Counted from the stretch's first letter, positions 34,437 through 43,424 are shown. The stretch is 53,712 nucleotides of DNA from Candidatus Omnitrophica bacterium UBA6233 (GCA_002440965.1 DJWJ01000030.1:1-53712), one strand, 5' to 3'. Notes: generated by a model not told the origin, from the letters alone. Translations and numbers: made by a program.

Positions 34437-35327
34437 ATGACCATTAAACAATTAGGGGAATTCGGTTTAATCGAAAGATTTAGAAGCAAGACCAAAACAG
34501 ATCTTTCGGTAATTAAGGGGAGCGGAGATGATTGCGCTGTTTTGAAACTGGATAAGTCAAATTATCAGCTTTTTACCTGCGATATGCTGATTGAGGGTGT
34601 TGATTTTACCCTTAAAGACAGTCCTTATTTGGTGGGCAGAAAGGCAATTGCTATATCCATTAGTGATATAGCCAGCTGTTCCGGTAAACCTCGTTATTGC
34701 GTTATTTCTTTAGGTCTACCAAAAAATACAAAGCTAGGATTTTTGGATAAACTTTTCAAGGGAATGTCGGATATCTCCAGGGAATACAAAGTAAATATCG
34801 TGGGAGGAGATTTAAGCGGCAATAACAGGGTTGTTATTGATGTAAGCATGCTTGGTATAGTCGAGAGGAAATGTCTTACTTTGAGAAACGGAGCCAAACC
34901 CGGAGATATAATCTTTGTTACTGGTTCTTTCGGAGGATCCATTTCAGGAAAACATTTGAAATTCACGCCTCGATTAAAAGAAGCCAGGAATTTGGCCAGA
35001 GGTTTTAAAATTAATGCCATGATTGATGTGTCTGATGGCTTAACCCAGGATTTGAGCCATATATTGAAACAAAGTAAAGTCGGCGCGGTGATTTACGAAA
35101 ATTTGATTCCTCAAAGCAAGGAAGCGGTTAGCTTAAATGATGCTTTAAATAGCGGAGAGGAATTCGAACTTCTCTTCGCAGCTAGTCGGCCGCAAGCCAA
35201 AAAACTGTTGAAAAACCCCGATTATAAACCTATCGGAGAGATAATGAAAATTGATTATGGTTTTAAACTGGTAAGCAGCAATGGCCGGGAAATAAATATC
35301 CGGCCCAAGGGTTTTACTCATTTTTAA
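34437..35327 (+). CDS. thiL: Thiamine-monophosphate kinase
   Basis: 296 residues. GDDCAVLKL, CDMLIEGVDF, ISDIASCSGKPRYC, NIVGGDLSG and IDVSDGLTQDL are the metal/ATP-binding signatures of ThiL (AIR synthase-like fold). It phosphorylates TMP to thiamine diphosphate. No Shine-Dalgarno before the ATG. The tsaE ATG follows the stop without a gap; thiL-tsaE adjacency is known in several phyla. Confidence 0.91.
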   Translation: MTIKQLGEFGLIERFRSKTKTDLSVIKGSGDDCAVLKLDKSNYQLFTCDMLIEGVDFTLKDSPYLVGRKAIAISISDIASCSGKPRYCVISLGLPKNTKLGFLDKLFKGMSDISREYKVNIVGGDLSGNNRVVIDVSMLGIVERKCLTLRNGAKPGDIIFVTGSFGGSISGKHLKFTPRLKEARNLARGFKINAMIDVSDGLTQDLSHILKQSKVGAVIYENLIPQSKEAVSLNDALNSGEEFELLFAASRPQAKKLLKNPDYKPIGEIMKIDYGFKLVSSNGREINIRPKGFTHF

Positions 35328-35816
35328 ATGAAAGTCATTACTGCGTCAGTCAGGGAAACTTTGCGCTTGGGCGAGTTTTTATCGAAACACCTTAAGCCGG
35401 GGGATATAATTTGCTTGAAGGGAAATCTTGGTTCGGGAAAGACAACTTTGACCAAAGGTATTGCCAGTGGCCTTGGAGTTAGCAGGATTAAGGTGACAAG
35501 CCCTTCGTTTGTTATTATGCGGCAGCACCTGGAGGGGAGGGTTCCTTTATTCCATTTCGACCTTTACCGCCTAAAGGAAGTTAGCGATATAGCTGCGCTT
35601 GGTTACGAGGGATATTTTTATGCTGAAGGAATTTCGGTTATCGAGTGGGCCCAGAATCTAGATTGTCTTATGCCCAAAGAGCATCTTATGATAGAATTGT
35701 CTTATGGATCGAAGGATAAAAGGATTATTAAAATTACTGCGGTAGGAATACGATATAAAGAATTGCTTAGAGAAATGAGAGCAGGTAGTTTAATACGTAA
35801 GAGGGAGTTAAAGTGA
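35328..35816 (+). CDS. tsaE: tRNA t6A synthesis ATPase TsaE
   Basis: 162 residues. P-loop GNLGSGKTTLTKGIASGLG near residues 34-52, SPSFVIMRQH and FHFDLYRLKEV, the family signatures, then IEWAQ. TsaE hydrolyses ATP to reset the TsaB-TsaD complex that makes t6A in tRNA. It overlaps tsaB by four bases (GTGA). Confidence 0.92.
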   Translation: MKVITASVRETLRLGEFLSKHLKPGDIICLKGNLGSGKTTLTKGIASGLGVSRIKVTSPSFVIMRQHLEGRVPLFHFDLYRLKEVSDIAALGYEGYFYAEGISVIEWAQNLDCLMPKEHLMIELSYGSKDKRIIKITAVGIRYKELLREMRAGSLIRKRELK

Positions 35817-36484
35817 AGATACTGGCTATTGATACGTCAACCAGATTTTTATCTTTAGGTATCTACGATGATACTAAGATTTATGAATATAACTTAGAGG
35901 TGGGTTCAAAGTTGTCCTCTCTTTTGGCTGTAATCATCAGGAAGGTCCTAAGAGCCTTGGATTTGGAAGCCGCCGAATTGGATTATTTTGCCTGCGGTTT
36001 GGGCCCGGGTTCTTTTACCGGATTGCGCGTAGGGTTAAGCATGATGAAAGGGTTAAGCTGGTCGTTGGGTAAGCCGCTTATCGGAGTTCCGACTTTGGAT
36101 ATTTTGGCTATGAATTCCGGATTGTATTCAGATAAGTTGATTATTCCTGTAGTCGATGCCAAAAGAAACCTTATCTATTCCTGTTTTTACAAGAATTCCG
36201 GAGTAAAGCTGAGAAAAGTATCTCCTTATATGCTTGTTTCGCAAGATGAGTTATTACAGAAGATAAAATCTCCGTGCGTAATGTTGGGCGATGCGTTGGA
36301 GCTGTATAAAAATGGTATAATAAAAAACCTGCCTGGAACCATTTTGTTGGATAAAGACAGCTGGTATCCTAAGGCTCACAATATAATCAAGCTTTCTTTG
36401 GACCGTATTAATAAGCAGAAATTTGAAGATATTTTGAAAGTAAACCCGTTTTATATTTATCCCAAAGAATGCCAGATTAAGTAA
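35813..36484 (+). CDS. tsaB: tRNA t6A synthesis protein TsaB
   Basis: 223 residues, GTG start overlapping the tsaE stop. N-terminal KILAIDTSTRFLSLGI and FACGLGPGSFTGLRVGLSM are diagnostic for the TsaB ASKHA fold. It is the scaffold of the TsaBDE complex; tsaD and tsaC are not in the window. The TAA stop is supplied by the palindromic element that follows. Confidence 0.92.
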   Translation: MKILAIDTSTRFLSLGIYDDTKIYEYNLEVGSKLSSLLAVIIRKVLRALDLEAAELDYFACGLGPGSFTGLRVGLSMMKGLSWSLGKPLIGVPTLDILAMNSGLYSDKLIIPVVDAKRNLIYSCFYKNSGVKLRKVSPYMLVSQDELLQKIKSPCVMLGDALELYKNGIIKNLPGTILLDKDSWYPKAHNIIKLSLDRINKQKFEDILKVNPFYIYPKECQIK

Positions 36485-36602
36485 TGACAAATGACAAAAT
36501 CCAAAGGCCAAGATGAATTCAAAACTCAAATATCAAAACTAATGTTTTGTCATTGGGTATTTGTCATTTAGATTTATTTTGAATTTTGCGCTTTGGCATT
36601 TG
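36482..36602. repeat. Palindromic intergenic element, copy 10
   Basis: TAATGACAAATGACAAAATCC includes the tsaB TAA. Centre AAAACTAATGTTTTG, right arm GATTTATTTTGAATTTTGCGC. Ends within ten bases of alr. Confidence 0.85.
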
Positions 36603-36610
36603 AACTTAAT

Positions 36611-37735
36611 ATGAATAATAAACATATAGGATACAGGCCGACTTGGGCGGAGATTAACTTAGGTAATTTGGAGCACAATTTTCTCCAGATTAAAAAACAG
36701 GTAAGCGGTAAGACAAGTGTCTTGGTTACGGTCAAAGCCGATGCTTATGGCCATGGCTTGATCCCTGTTTCTCAGAGGCTGGAATCAAGCGGTGTCGATT
36801 TCTTAGGAGTGGCTTCTATAGACGAGGGTATAAAGCTTCGGGAAGCGGGGATAAAAACTCCCATATTGATACTGGGGTTAATACTGAAGGATGATATCTT
36901 TCCGTTGTTTGAATATGGGCTTACCGCTTCTGTTTGCGAAGAAAAGTTGGCCGGGGCGTTAAATAGCAAAGCAGCCAAGCTGGGGAAAAAAATAAATGTG
37001 CATATTAAAGTAGATACCGGTATGGGGCGTATCGGGGTAGCTCATTATGACGCGCATTTACTGGTGAAAAAAATCCACAGCTTCAGGCATTTGGGTGTAG
37101 AAGGCCTTTTTACGCATTTCGCTTTTGCGGATATGAACCGGAAATTTACTTTCTATCAAATAGATTTATTCGATAAGTTACTCAGGGATTTAAAAAAAGA
37201 CGGAATTGTTATTCCTCTAGTGCATGCGGCCAACAGTATGGGGTTGCTTGATTATAAAAACAGCCATTTTAATATGGTCAGGCCCGGGTTGGTAATTTAT
37301 GGCCTCCACCCGAAAGAGAATATAAGAATTAATCTTAAGCCCGTTCTGAGGTTAAAGACCAAAGTCGTCTTTGTTAAGAAGGTTCCTGCTGGTTCAGGCA
37401 TAAGCTACGGGCATAAATATATCACCAGAAAATCCACCAAAATCGCTACTTTACCGATTGGTTATGGCGATGGTTATCCGCGCAACCTTTCTAATAAAGC
37501 TCCTGTTTTGATAAGAGGCAGGAAATTTAAGATTTGCGGCAGTATTTGTATGGACCAAATAATGGTGGATGTAGGAAGCGCAGGGGTAAGAGTGGGGGAT
37601 GAAGCGGTATTGATCGGTCCTCAGGGGAATTCCAAAATTACCGCCGAAGAATTAGCCGAACTTTCGAACACTATTTCTTACGAGATTGTCTGTGGTTTAG
37701 GCAGCCGTATCCCGAGAATTTTGAATAATTGTTAA
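36611..37735 (+). CDS. alr: Alanine racemase
   Basis: 374 residues from the ATG at 36611; an in-frame start at 36593 is inside the palindromic element. PLP lysine in VTVKADAYGHG, then IHIKVDTGMGRIG-type HIKVDTGMGRIGV, and the catalytic tyrosine in GSGISYGHKY. It makes D-alanine for peptidoglycan. The stop codon is tail-to-tail with lptG: TTAA at 37732-37735 serves as stop on both strands. Confidence 0.95.
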   Translation: MNNKHIGYRPTWAEINLGNLEHNFLQIKKQVSGKTSVLVTVKADAYGHGLIPVSQRLESSGVDFLGVASIDEGIKLREAGIKTPILILGLILKDDIFPLFEYGLTASVCEEKLAGALNSKAAKLGKKINVHIKVDTGMGRIGVAHYDAHLLVKKIHSFRHLGVEGLFTHFAFADMNRKFTFYQIDLFDKLLRDLKKDGIVIPLVHAANSMGLLDYKNSHFNMVRPGLVIYGLHPKENIRINLKPVLRLKTKVVFVKKVPAGSGISYGHKYITRKSTKIATLPIGYGDGYPRNLSNKAPVLIRGRKFKICGSICMDQIMVDVGSAGVRVGDEAVLIGPQGNSKITAEELAELSNTISYEIVCGLGSRIPRILNNC

Positions 37736-38832
37736 GGAAGCCGCCTGATAAAGGATATACTAAAGGTCAGCGCGATTATATGGGCCAGTGAGACGGCCAA
37801 AAACGGAGGAAGAAAACCTCCTTTTCCGATAGCAACGCATACCGCATCAAGTATGTAGTAAATGAATCCCACCATGATTGAAATTCCAATAGAAGAAAGG
37901 CCGGAAGCCCGTTTTTGCATTATTAACGAAAAAGGTATTCCCAGCAGGATTATGATAAGGCTGGTAAACGGCGCTGTAAATTTTTGATACAAGTCGACTT
38001 TTAGATTACGGATAACCGTGGTTGCTCCGCTTCGGGACATTTTCCAGATATAATTATCCAGTTGAGATATGGTCATAAATTCCGGTTTTTGCCTTTGGGC
38101 CAGGAAATCGTTGGGCGCTTCCGGTATGGTCATTATTTCTTCTTCCAGATACAGCGGTTCATTGACAATCTGTCCATTGCGGTCAAAATCATAGGTAATG
38201 GATTGGTAGAATTTCCAAATCCCCTCTTCGTATGTTCCTTTGTTTGCTACGATTTTTCGGGTTAAATTCTGGTGTTCATCCTGCTCAAGAATGATTATAC
38301 CTTCCATGGTTTTTGTCGAAGGATAAAATCTATTGATAAAAAATAGCCTGTTTTTTGATCCGTACATGGAAAGATTAATAAGTGATTCGATTTTTTTCTC
38401 TTTTCTATCTGTTTTTCTTTCTTCCATTTTTGCCTGTATTTGCTTGATGGATATTGTGGCCCGGGGAGAGACGCGGTCGGAAATCCAGAAAATAGAGAGG
38501 CTTATCAGAAGCCCAAAAATTATAGCGGTTTTGGCAATATAGAAAATACTCAAGCCCGAAGCGCGCATAGCTATGATTTCGTTATTATGGTTGAGTTTAC
38601 TAAAGGTATATAATGTGCTTAAAAGGCAGGAGAAGGGGGCTACTTGGGTGAACATCATAGGAAGATTGGTCAGGTAGTATTGGATTAAAAGCGTATAAGG
38701 TATCTGAAGCTTTAGTATATCTTCAAGGCGTGAAAGAACGTCGATTATTACGTACATAAAAAGAAAGATGAATATGCACGAAATAAAGATAGAGATTATG
38801 GATTTTAATATATACCTGTCTAGGATGCGCAT
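37732..38832 (-). CDS. lptG: LPS export permease LptG-like (YjgP/YjgQ family)
   Basis: 366 residues, six membrane helices (three at each end) flanking a periplasmic beta-jellyroll-like part, the LptF/G layout. The N-terminal ILDRYILKSIISIFISCIF and internal EIIAMRASGLSIFYI match the family. With LptF and the ATPase LptB it pulls lipopolysaccharide from the inner membrane. It overlaps lptF by 13 bases. Which of the pair is LptF or LptG is assigned by gene order only. Confidence 0.88.
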   Translation of the reverse strand: MRILDRYILKSIISIFISCIFIFLFMYVIIDVLSRLEDILKLQIPYTLLIQYYLTNLPMMFTQVAPFSCLLSTLYTFSKLNHNNEIIAMRASGLSIFYIAKTAIIFGLLISLSIFWISDRVSPRATISIKQIQAKMEERKTDRKEKKIESLINLSMYGSKNRLFFINRFYPSTKTMEGIIILEQDEHQNLTRKIVANKGTYEEGIWKFYQSITYDFDRNGQIVNEPLYLEEEIMTIPEAPNDFLAQRQKPEFMTISQLDNYIWKMSRSGATTVIRNLKVDLYQKFTAPFTSLIIILLGIPFSLIMQKRASGLSSIGISIMVGFIYYILDAVCVAIGKGGFLPPFLAVSLAHIIALTFSISFIRRLP

Positions 38833-39929
38833 AATCTATAAGTTAATACCGTTCCAAGCGAACCGAAGATAATATTGGGTATCCACATGGCTAGAACAGG
38901 GTTAATTACGCCTTCCATCCCCAAGGATTCGCAGCCGATAAGCAAAGGATAATAGACTACGATGATAAGGATTGCGATACCGATATTGATGGATTTTTCC
39001 CTGCGCCGGGTGATTATGGCAAGCGGCGCTCCCATCAGAACGAAGATCAGGCAGGAGAAAGCCAGGGTCAATTTTTCATGGATTTCCACGAGCAGCGGCC
39101 CGGCGTTTATGTTTTTACTCCTCAATTTCTTTACTTGATTCCTCAATTCCTGAATAGTCATTTCTTTTTCTTTTTTCTCGATCTTTTTCCCGGCTTTTTG
39201 CGCGTCGGCAGGGTTTAAATTCATAAAATAGGTTTTAAAGTTAAGTTTATAAAAATTGGTGGGATTGTTTGGATCAGGCTCGTCGCTTGTTCCGTCCATA
39301 AGCTTTAGCTTAACTGTATTCTTTTCAGGGACGGTTATGAATTCTCCGCTTTTTGCGACTATGGTGCGCGTGGGTTTGTCGTCTTCCTGGGGCTCATATA
39401 TACGTACATTAAGCAAACGGTTATGTTTTTGGTCAACCTTATAAATAAATAATATATACTTCTCGAAGGAGTTGATGAAGACTCCTTCTTCAAAGGCGGC
39501 GGTGGGATTTTTTATGCCGATCTGGATCAGGGTTTTACGGTATTCATAATGGGCGTATGAGGCGGCGCGGTCGTTGAATAGAGCAAGGCCTAAACTTAAA
39601 ATAAGGCTTAGGATTATAAGTGGAAGTATAAGTTTGAAAAGGTTTATGCCGCTGGCTCTTATGGCGATTATTTCATTATCACTGGATAATCTTCCCAAAG
39701 ACATTAGTGTCGCAACAAGTATTGAAATTGGAAGGGCATAGGTAACCATGTAAGGAGTCATCAATAGGAATAGTTTAAAGATACTGAAGATGTCCACGCC
39801 CTTGTTAATGACCAAGTCGGCAATTTTTTTTAGGTTACCGACGACAATCATAACAAAACTCAATAAGCCTAAAGTTAAGAGAAACGGGCCGATAAATTCC
39901 TTCAGTAGATAATTGCGTAGGATTCTCAT
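38820..39929 (-). CDS. lptF: LPS export permease LptF-like (YjgP/YjgQ family)
   Basis: 369 residues, with the same six-helix plus periplasmic-domain plan as lptG. LRNYLLKEFIGPFLLTLGLL at the N-terminus and EIIAIRASGINLFKL in the coupling-helix region are clear paralogous counterparts of the neighbour. Presence of this pair is the strongest evidence for an LPS-bearing outer membrane. lptB and lptC are not in the window. Confidence 0.88.
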   Translation of the reverse strand: MRILRNYLLKEFIGPFLLTLGLLSFVMIVVGNLKKIADLVINKGVDIFSIFKLFLLMTPYMVTYALPISILVATLMSLGRLSSDNEIIAIRASGINLFKLILPLIILSLILSLGLALFNDRAASYAHYEYRKTLIQIGIKNPTAAFEEGVFINSFEKYILFIYKVDQKHNRLLNVRIYEPQEDDKPTRTIVAKSGEFITVPEKNTVKLKLMDGTSDEPDPNNPTNFYKLNFKTYFMNLNPADAQKAGKKIEKKEKEMTIQELRNQVKKLRSKNINAGPLLVEIHEKLTLAFSCLIFVLMGAPLAIITRRREKSINIGIAILIIVVYYPLLIGCESLGMEGVINPVLAMWIPNIIFGSLGTVLTYRLCAS

Positions 39930-39932
39930 TTT

Positions 39933-40658
39933 TTAATTCGCCAGTGTTAAAACAAATACTATGTTTGTTCCCGATTCTTTTAAGGCCATGGCCGCTTCGG
40001 AAGAAGTTGCTCCGGTTGTCAGAACATCGTCAACCAGCAGCACATTTTTATTTCTTAAGTCGCAATTTCTGGAAACGGAAAAACTGTTTTTGACATTGGA
40101 GAAACGGTTGTCCGCCGGTAGTTCTGTTTGGGTTTTGGTAAACCGGTGGCGGATGAGCGAGCCGGAGGCCAAATCTATCCCGAATTCAGACGCAATATAT
40201 TTGCTTAAGATCTCAGCCTGATTGAACTCTCTTTCGCGCAGGCGGGTAGCATGAAGCGGCATGGGTATTATCATATCAAGATAATCGATTGGAAGGTCGT
40301 ATTCTTTGATGAATTCTATCATTATTCCGCTTAGAGATTTGCCAAGGTGATCTCTGTTTCTATATTTGAATTCGTGGATCAGTTTTTTTATCACACCTTC
40401 ATATGAGCAAGGACTAAAGGCGCGGTCAAAATGCAGTCTCGTTCTTAGGCAAACCGGGCAAATGCTTTTATTCGGGTTTTGCTTTTCAAGGTGCCTGCCG
40501 CATACCTGGCAAAAAGGAGGCATATTTCTTTTGATTTTGGTTCGGCAAGGCTGGCAAATATAATTTTCATTGTCCAACGTGTAAAGCTTGTTTTTGCAGC
40601 TTAAGCATATTTTCGGGAAAGCGAAATCGACTATCCCTTGCATAAGACGACGCAACAT
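39933..40658 (-). CDS. ComF-family phosphoribosyltransferase-like protein
   Basis: 241 residues. Zinc-ribbon cysteines at the N-terminus (CLSCKNKLY, CQPCRTKI, CQVCGRHL and CPVC) and a C-terminal PRPP-binding loop VLLVDDVLTTGATSSEA. ComF proteins take part in DNA uptake in naturally competent bacteria; many also exist in species without known competence. Three bases upstream of lptF and in the same operon direction. Its start on the minus strand could alternatively be the internal ATG five codons later. Confidence 0.85.
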   Translation of the reverse strand: MLRRLMQGIVDFAFPKICLSCKNKLYTLDNENYICQPCRTKIKRNMPPFCQVCGRHLEKQNPNKSICPVCLRTRLHFDRAFSPCSYEGVIKKLIHEFKYRNRDHLGKSLSGIMIEFIKEYDLPIDYLDMIIPMPLHATRLREREFNQAEILSKYIASEFGIDLASGSLIRHRFTKTQTELPADNRFSNVKNSFSVSRNCDLRNKNVLLVDDVLTTGATSSEAAMALKESGTNIVFVLTLAN

Positions 40659-40740
40659 GAAGATATGATAACAGCTAATACCTTAAAAGTCAAAAGTTAA
40701 AAGTAAAAGGGCAAAACCAAAAGCTAAAAAGTTAAAACTT

Positions 40741-40876
40741 TGATGACAAATGACAAAATTTAAAATCCAAAATAAATCCCCCAAGTTCAAAATGTCAAAT
40801 ATCAAAACTAAGGTTTTGTCATTGGGTATTTGTCATTTAGGCTTATTTTGAACTTTGGGTTTTGTTATTTGACATT
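40741..40876. repeat. Palindromic intergenic element, copy 11, inside a larger palindrome
   Basis: TGATGACAAATGACAAAATTT to TTTGACATTGAC, centre AAAACTAAGGTTTTG. It lies between divergent genes (comF-like and deacetylase), and further complementary A/T-rich stretches (GCAAAACCAAAAGC around 40711, TTCTTTTGGTTTTC around 40888) extend the fold to about 40681-40920. Confidence 0.82.
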
Positions 40877-40950
40877 GACGGTTTTTCTTTTGGTTTTCAA
40901 AAGTTTCTGCTTTGGAGTCGGATTTCTTAATTTAAAGCATTATTTTTTAT

Positions 40951-40978
40951 TTGTTAATTAATCCTATGATGTTATAAT
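40951..40978 (+). promoter_or_regulatory. sigma70-type promoter of the polysaccharide deacetylase gene
   Basis: TTGTTA (40951-40956), 16-base spacer, perfect TATAAT (40973-40978). The ATG at 40990 is only about five bases beyond the expected transcription start and has no Shine-Dalgarno site. Confidence 0.6.
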
Positions 40979-40989
40979 ATAATCCACTT

Positions 40990-41712
40990 ATGAGAATAAT
41001 TATTGTTTTAGCTATATGCTTATTGGTTGTTTTGGGCGCGGTGGCCTTTTGTATATTCTTTGACGAGGCGGTTATGGTCAGGAAAAATACTATTTACCGC
41101 GTTGGTTCGGCTGAAAAACTGGTAGCTTTGACTTTTGACGACGGGCCGTCTCCTGTTTGGACACCTAAGATACTGGATGAGTTGAATAGTGCGGGAGTCA
41201 AAGCCACTTTTTTTATGCTAGGCGAGCATGTAGCTAAGTATCCTGAGGTAGCCCGGCGCGTGGTAAAAGAGGGTCATGATATAGGCAATCATACATATGA
41301 CCATCATGTCCTTATTTATTATACGATGGAAGAACTTGAGAATGAGATAAACTACGCTGATAATGTGATTAAGAGGGTAACTGGCGTAACTACCCGATAT
41401 TTCAGGCCTCCTAAGGCTTGGCTTACGCCCGATGAAAAAATTAAGGTAAACCAAATGGGTTATAAGATTATTCTTTGGTCCCTGAACTCCAAAGACTGGG
41501 TTGGGTTTGATGATAAATATATAGTTAACTATATATTACGGAATATCCGCCCGGGAGATATCCTTCTTTTCCACGATAGCGGAGGCGCTTTTAGCTCTGA
41601 GGGAGGTAAAAGGAAGCAGACGGTAAAGAGCATCGGAAAGCTGGTTGAAAAGCTAAAAGAAAAAGGGTATAAGTTTGTAACTATAACTCAACTTTTAGAA
41701 GGAGTTAAATGA
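40990..41712 (+). CDS. Polysaccharide deacetylase (NodB domain)
   Basis: 240 residues. N-terminal hydrophobic anchor or signal (residues 1-24), then the NodB core: LTFDDGPSPVWTPKIL (catalytic Asp pair), GNHTYDHHVL (HxxxH metal ligands) and FHDSGG near the end. It removes acyl groups from a cell-surface sugar; likely acts outside the inner membrane. It overlaps the following ArnT-like gene by ATGA, so both probably modify the same envelope glycan. Confidence 0.87.
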   Translation: MRIIIVLAICLLVVLGAVAFCIFFDEAVMVRKNTIYRVGSAEKLVALTFDDGPSPVWTPKILDELNSAGVKATFFMLGEHVAKYPEVARRVVKEGHDIGNHTYDHHVLIYYTMEELENEINYADNVIKRVTGVTTRYFRPPKAWLTPDEKIKVNQMGYKIILWSLNSKDWVGFDDKYIVNYILRNIRPGDILLFHDSGGAFSSEGGKRKQTVKSIGKLVEKLKEKGYKFVTITQLLEGVK

Positions 41713-43352
41713 AAAGAAAGCAGATTATCGAAATATTCATCTTGATTGGTTTAGCCTATATTTATCTGATGTTTGGCAACGGTGTAGTAAGCTTGACTAA
41801 TCCCGATGAAGTTTTTTATACTCAGACAGCTAAGGAAATGATCCAGAATAAGACCTGGATGACTCCTTATTTGTTCGGGTCTCCTCAATTTGAAAAACCT
41901 ATTTTTCTGTACTGGGTAATGCGTATAAGTATCGGGATTTTTGGGGACACTAGTTTTGCTGCCCGTTTTTCTCCGGCGCTTTTCGCAATTTTGGGGGCAA
42001 TAGCGGTTTATTTCTTAACCCTTATCGGATTTAAAAACGAGAGGAAAGCTTTCGTTACAGGTCTAATGTTGATATCGAGCGGTTTTTATATAGGGTTGTC
42101 CAGAAGTGTTTTTACCGATATGATTTTCTCGGTGCTTATACTTTTTGCGCTTTTATCATTTTACTGGGGCTATACTTACCCGGCGCGCAAAGGTCCGGGT
42201 ATTATGCTGTTTTTCGTAACAAGCGCTTTGGCGACTTTAACTAAAGGTCCTCTAGGGTTAATAATACCTCTATCAATAGTCGCCGTTTTCTTATTTGTCA
42301 AAAAAGACTTAAAATTCATATTTTGCAAGTATTCAATCTGGGGTTTGTTGCTTTTTCTTGCTGTCGCTTTGCCTTGGTATCTTCTGATGGAGATAAAATA
42401 CGGATCGACTTTCAACCGGGAGTTTTTTTATAATGACCATTTTGTGCGTATTATAAAAGCCGAGCATATCGAAAATGACAAGTGGTATTTTTATCCCTTT
42501 ACCATGTTTGGGACTGTTTTCCCATGGTCCTTGTATACGCTAATCGGCCTTTTCTTTTTATTTAAGCATATAAAGCGGCACGCGAATAATTTCAGTATTT
42601 TTTTGGCCATTTGGATAAGCGTGGTCCTGTTTATTTTTCAATTTGCGCATTCAAAGTTAACCAGTTACATATTCCCTTTGTATCCGGCGCTTATAATCCT
42701 CGCCGGAGATTATATCTATAGCAGTATATCGGGACAGAATAAGGGGAAGCTTTTTTATTTCGTATCTTTGATTATGGCTATAGCCATTCTGCTTTTTCCG
42801 CTAGCATTAATTGCGGTTATCCCGAAGCTTTCGGTTTATTTAAGTTCAAAAACCCCTGTTTATGCGTTGGCGCTTTCGTTATTTATTTCGGGGGCGTTTT
42901 CTTTAATCTTCGTGCTGCGAAGGAAATTCTTGAGTTTTGTGTTGGTTTTGGTTTCTTTACTGCTAATAGTTTTATTCGGCGCGTCTTTATTGAATAACGA
43001 TATCGAGCCATTTGTTTCTTCCAAGCAGGCAAGCGAATATCTAATGAAGAATTATCCTGTTAACAGTCCGATTATCTGTTCGAAGTTTTATGCCCGGGGA
43101 GTCAGGTATTATACCAATAATGAGATTGTTGTAGTGGATATTCCCGGAACTAATTATTTCAGCCCGCATCCCGTGCTTTTCTTGAATACTCACCAAAAAG
43201 TAAGGGACTTTATGTCTAAGTATTCGGTAAACTACGGAATTCTCAAGAAAGGAAATGTGAGGGATTTCGAGTCTCTTACAGCCGGGCATTATAAATTCGA
43301 AGTGCTGAAGCAAATCGGCAATGAATATGTGGTAAGGATTTCGTCTTTGTAA
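41709..43352 (+). CDS. ArnT-like membrane glycosyltransferase (GT-C, GT83/39 type)
   Basis: 547 residues with about twelve membrane helices. The first periplasmic loop has the GT-C signature NPDEVFYTQTAKEM followed by FEKPIFLYW, as in ArnT/PMT enzymes that use polyprenyl-phosphate sugars to decorate lipid A or proteins. Coupled with the upstream deacetylase. A deacetylase plus ArnT-like pair recalls aminoarabinose modification of lipid A (ArnD and ArnT), but other ArnABCEF genes are absent, so the sugar is unknown. Confidence 0.82.
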   Translation: MKRKQIIEIFILIGLAYIYLMFGNGVVSLTNPDEVFYTQTAKEMIQNKTWMTPYLFGSPQFEKPIFLYWVMRISIGIFGDTSFAARFSPALFAILGAIAVYFLTLIGFKNERKAFVTGLMLISSGFYIGLSRSVFTDMIFSVLILFALLSFYWGYTYPARKGPGIMLFFVTSALATLTKGPLGLIIPLSIVAVFLFVKKDLKFIFCKYSIWGLLLFLAVALPWYLLMEIKYGSTFNREFFYNDHFVRIIKAEHIENDKWYFYPFTMFGTVFPWSLYTLIGLFFLFKHIKRHANNFSIFLAIWISVVLFIFQFAHSKLTSYIFPLYPALIILAGDYIYSSISGQNKGKLFYFVSLIMAIAILLFPLALIAVIPKLSVYLSSKTPVYALALSLFISGAFSLIFVLRRKFLSFVLVLVSLLLIVLFGASLLNNDIEPFVSSKQASEYLMKNYPVNSPIICSKFYARGVRYYTNNEIVVVDIPGTNYFSPHPVLFLNTHQKVRDFMSKYSVNYGILKKGNVRDFESLTAGHYKFEVLKQIGNEYVVRISSL

Positions 43353-43424
43353 TAGCATTATAGTTGTGGGGATATGAGTTAATTGTTGAGGGAGCCGTTT
43401 TTAAGATAGAGGGATAAGATAATC

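Noticed and set aside
9143..40876. Repeated elements as a CRISPR array.
   Set aside because: Copies are dispersed between genes, over 100 bp long and palindromic, with no regular spacers or cas genes.
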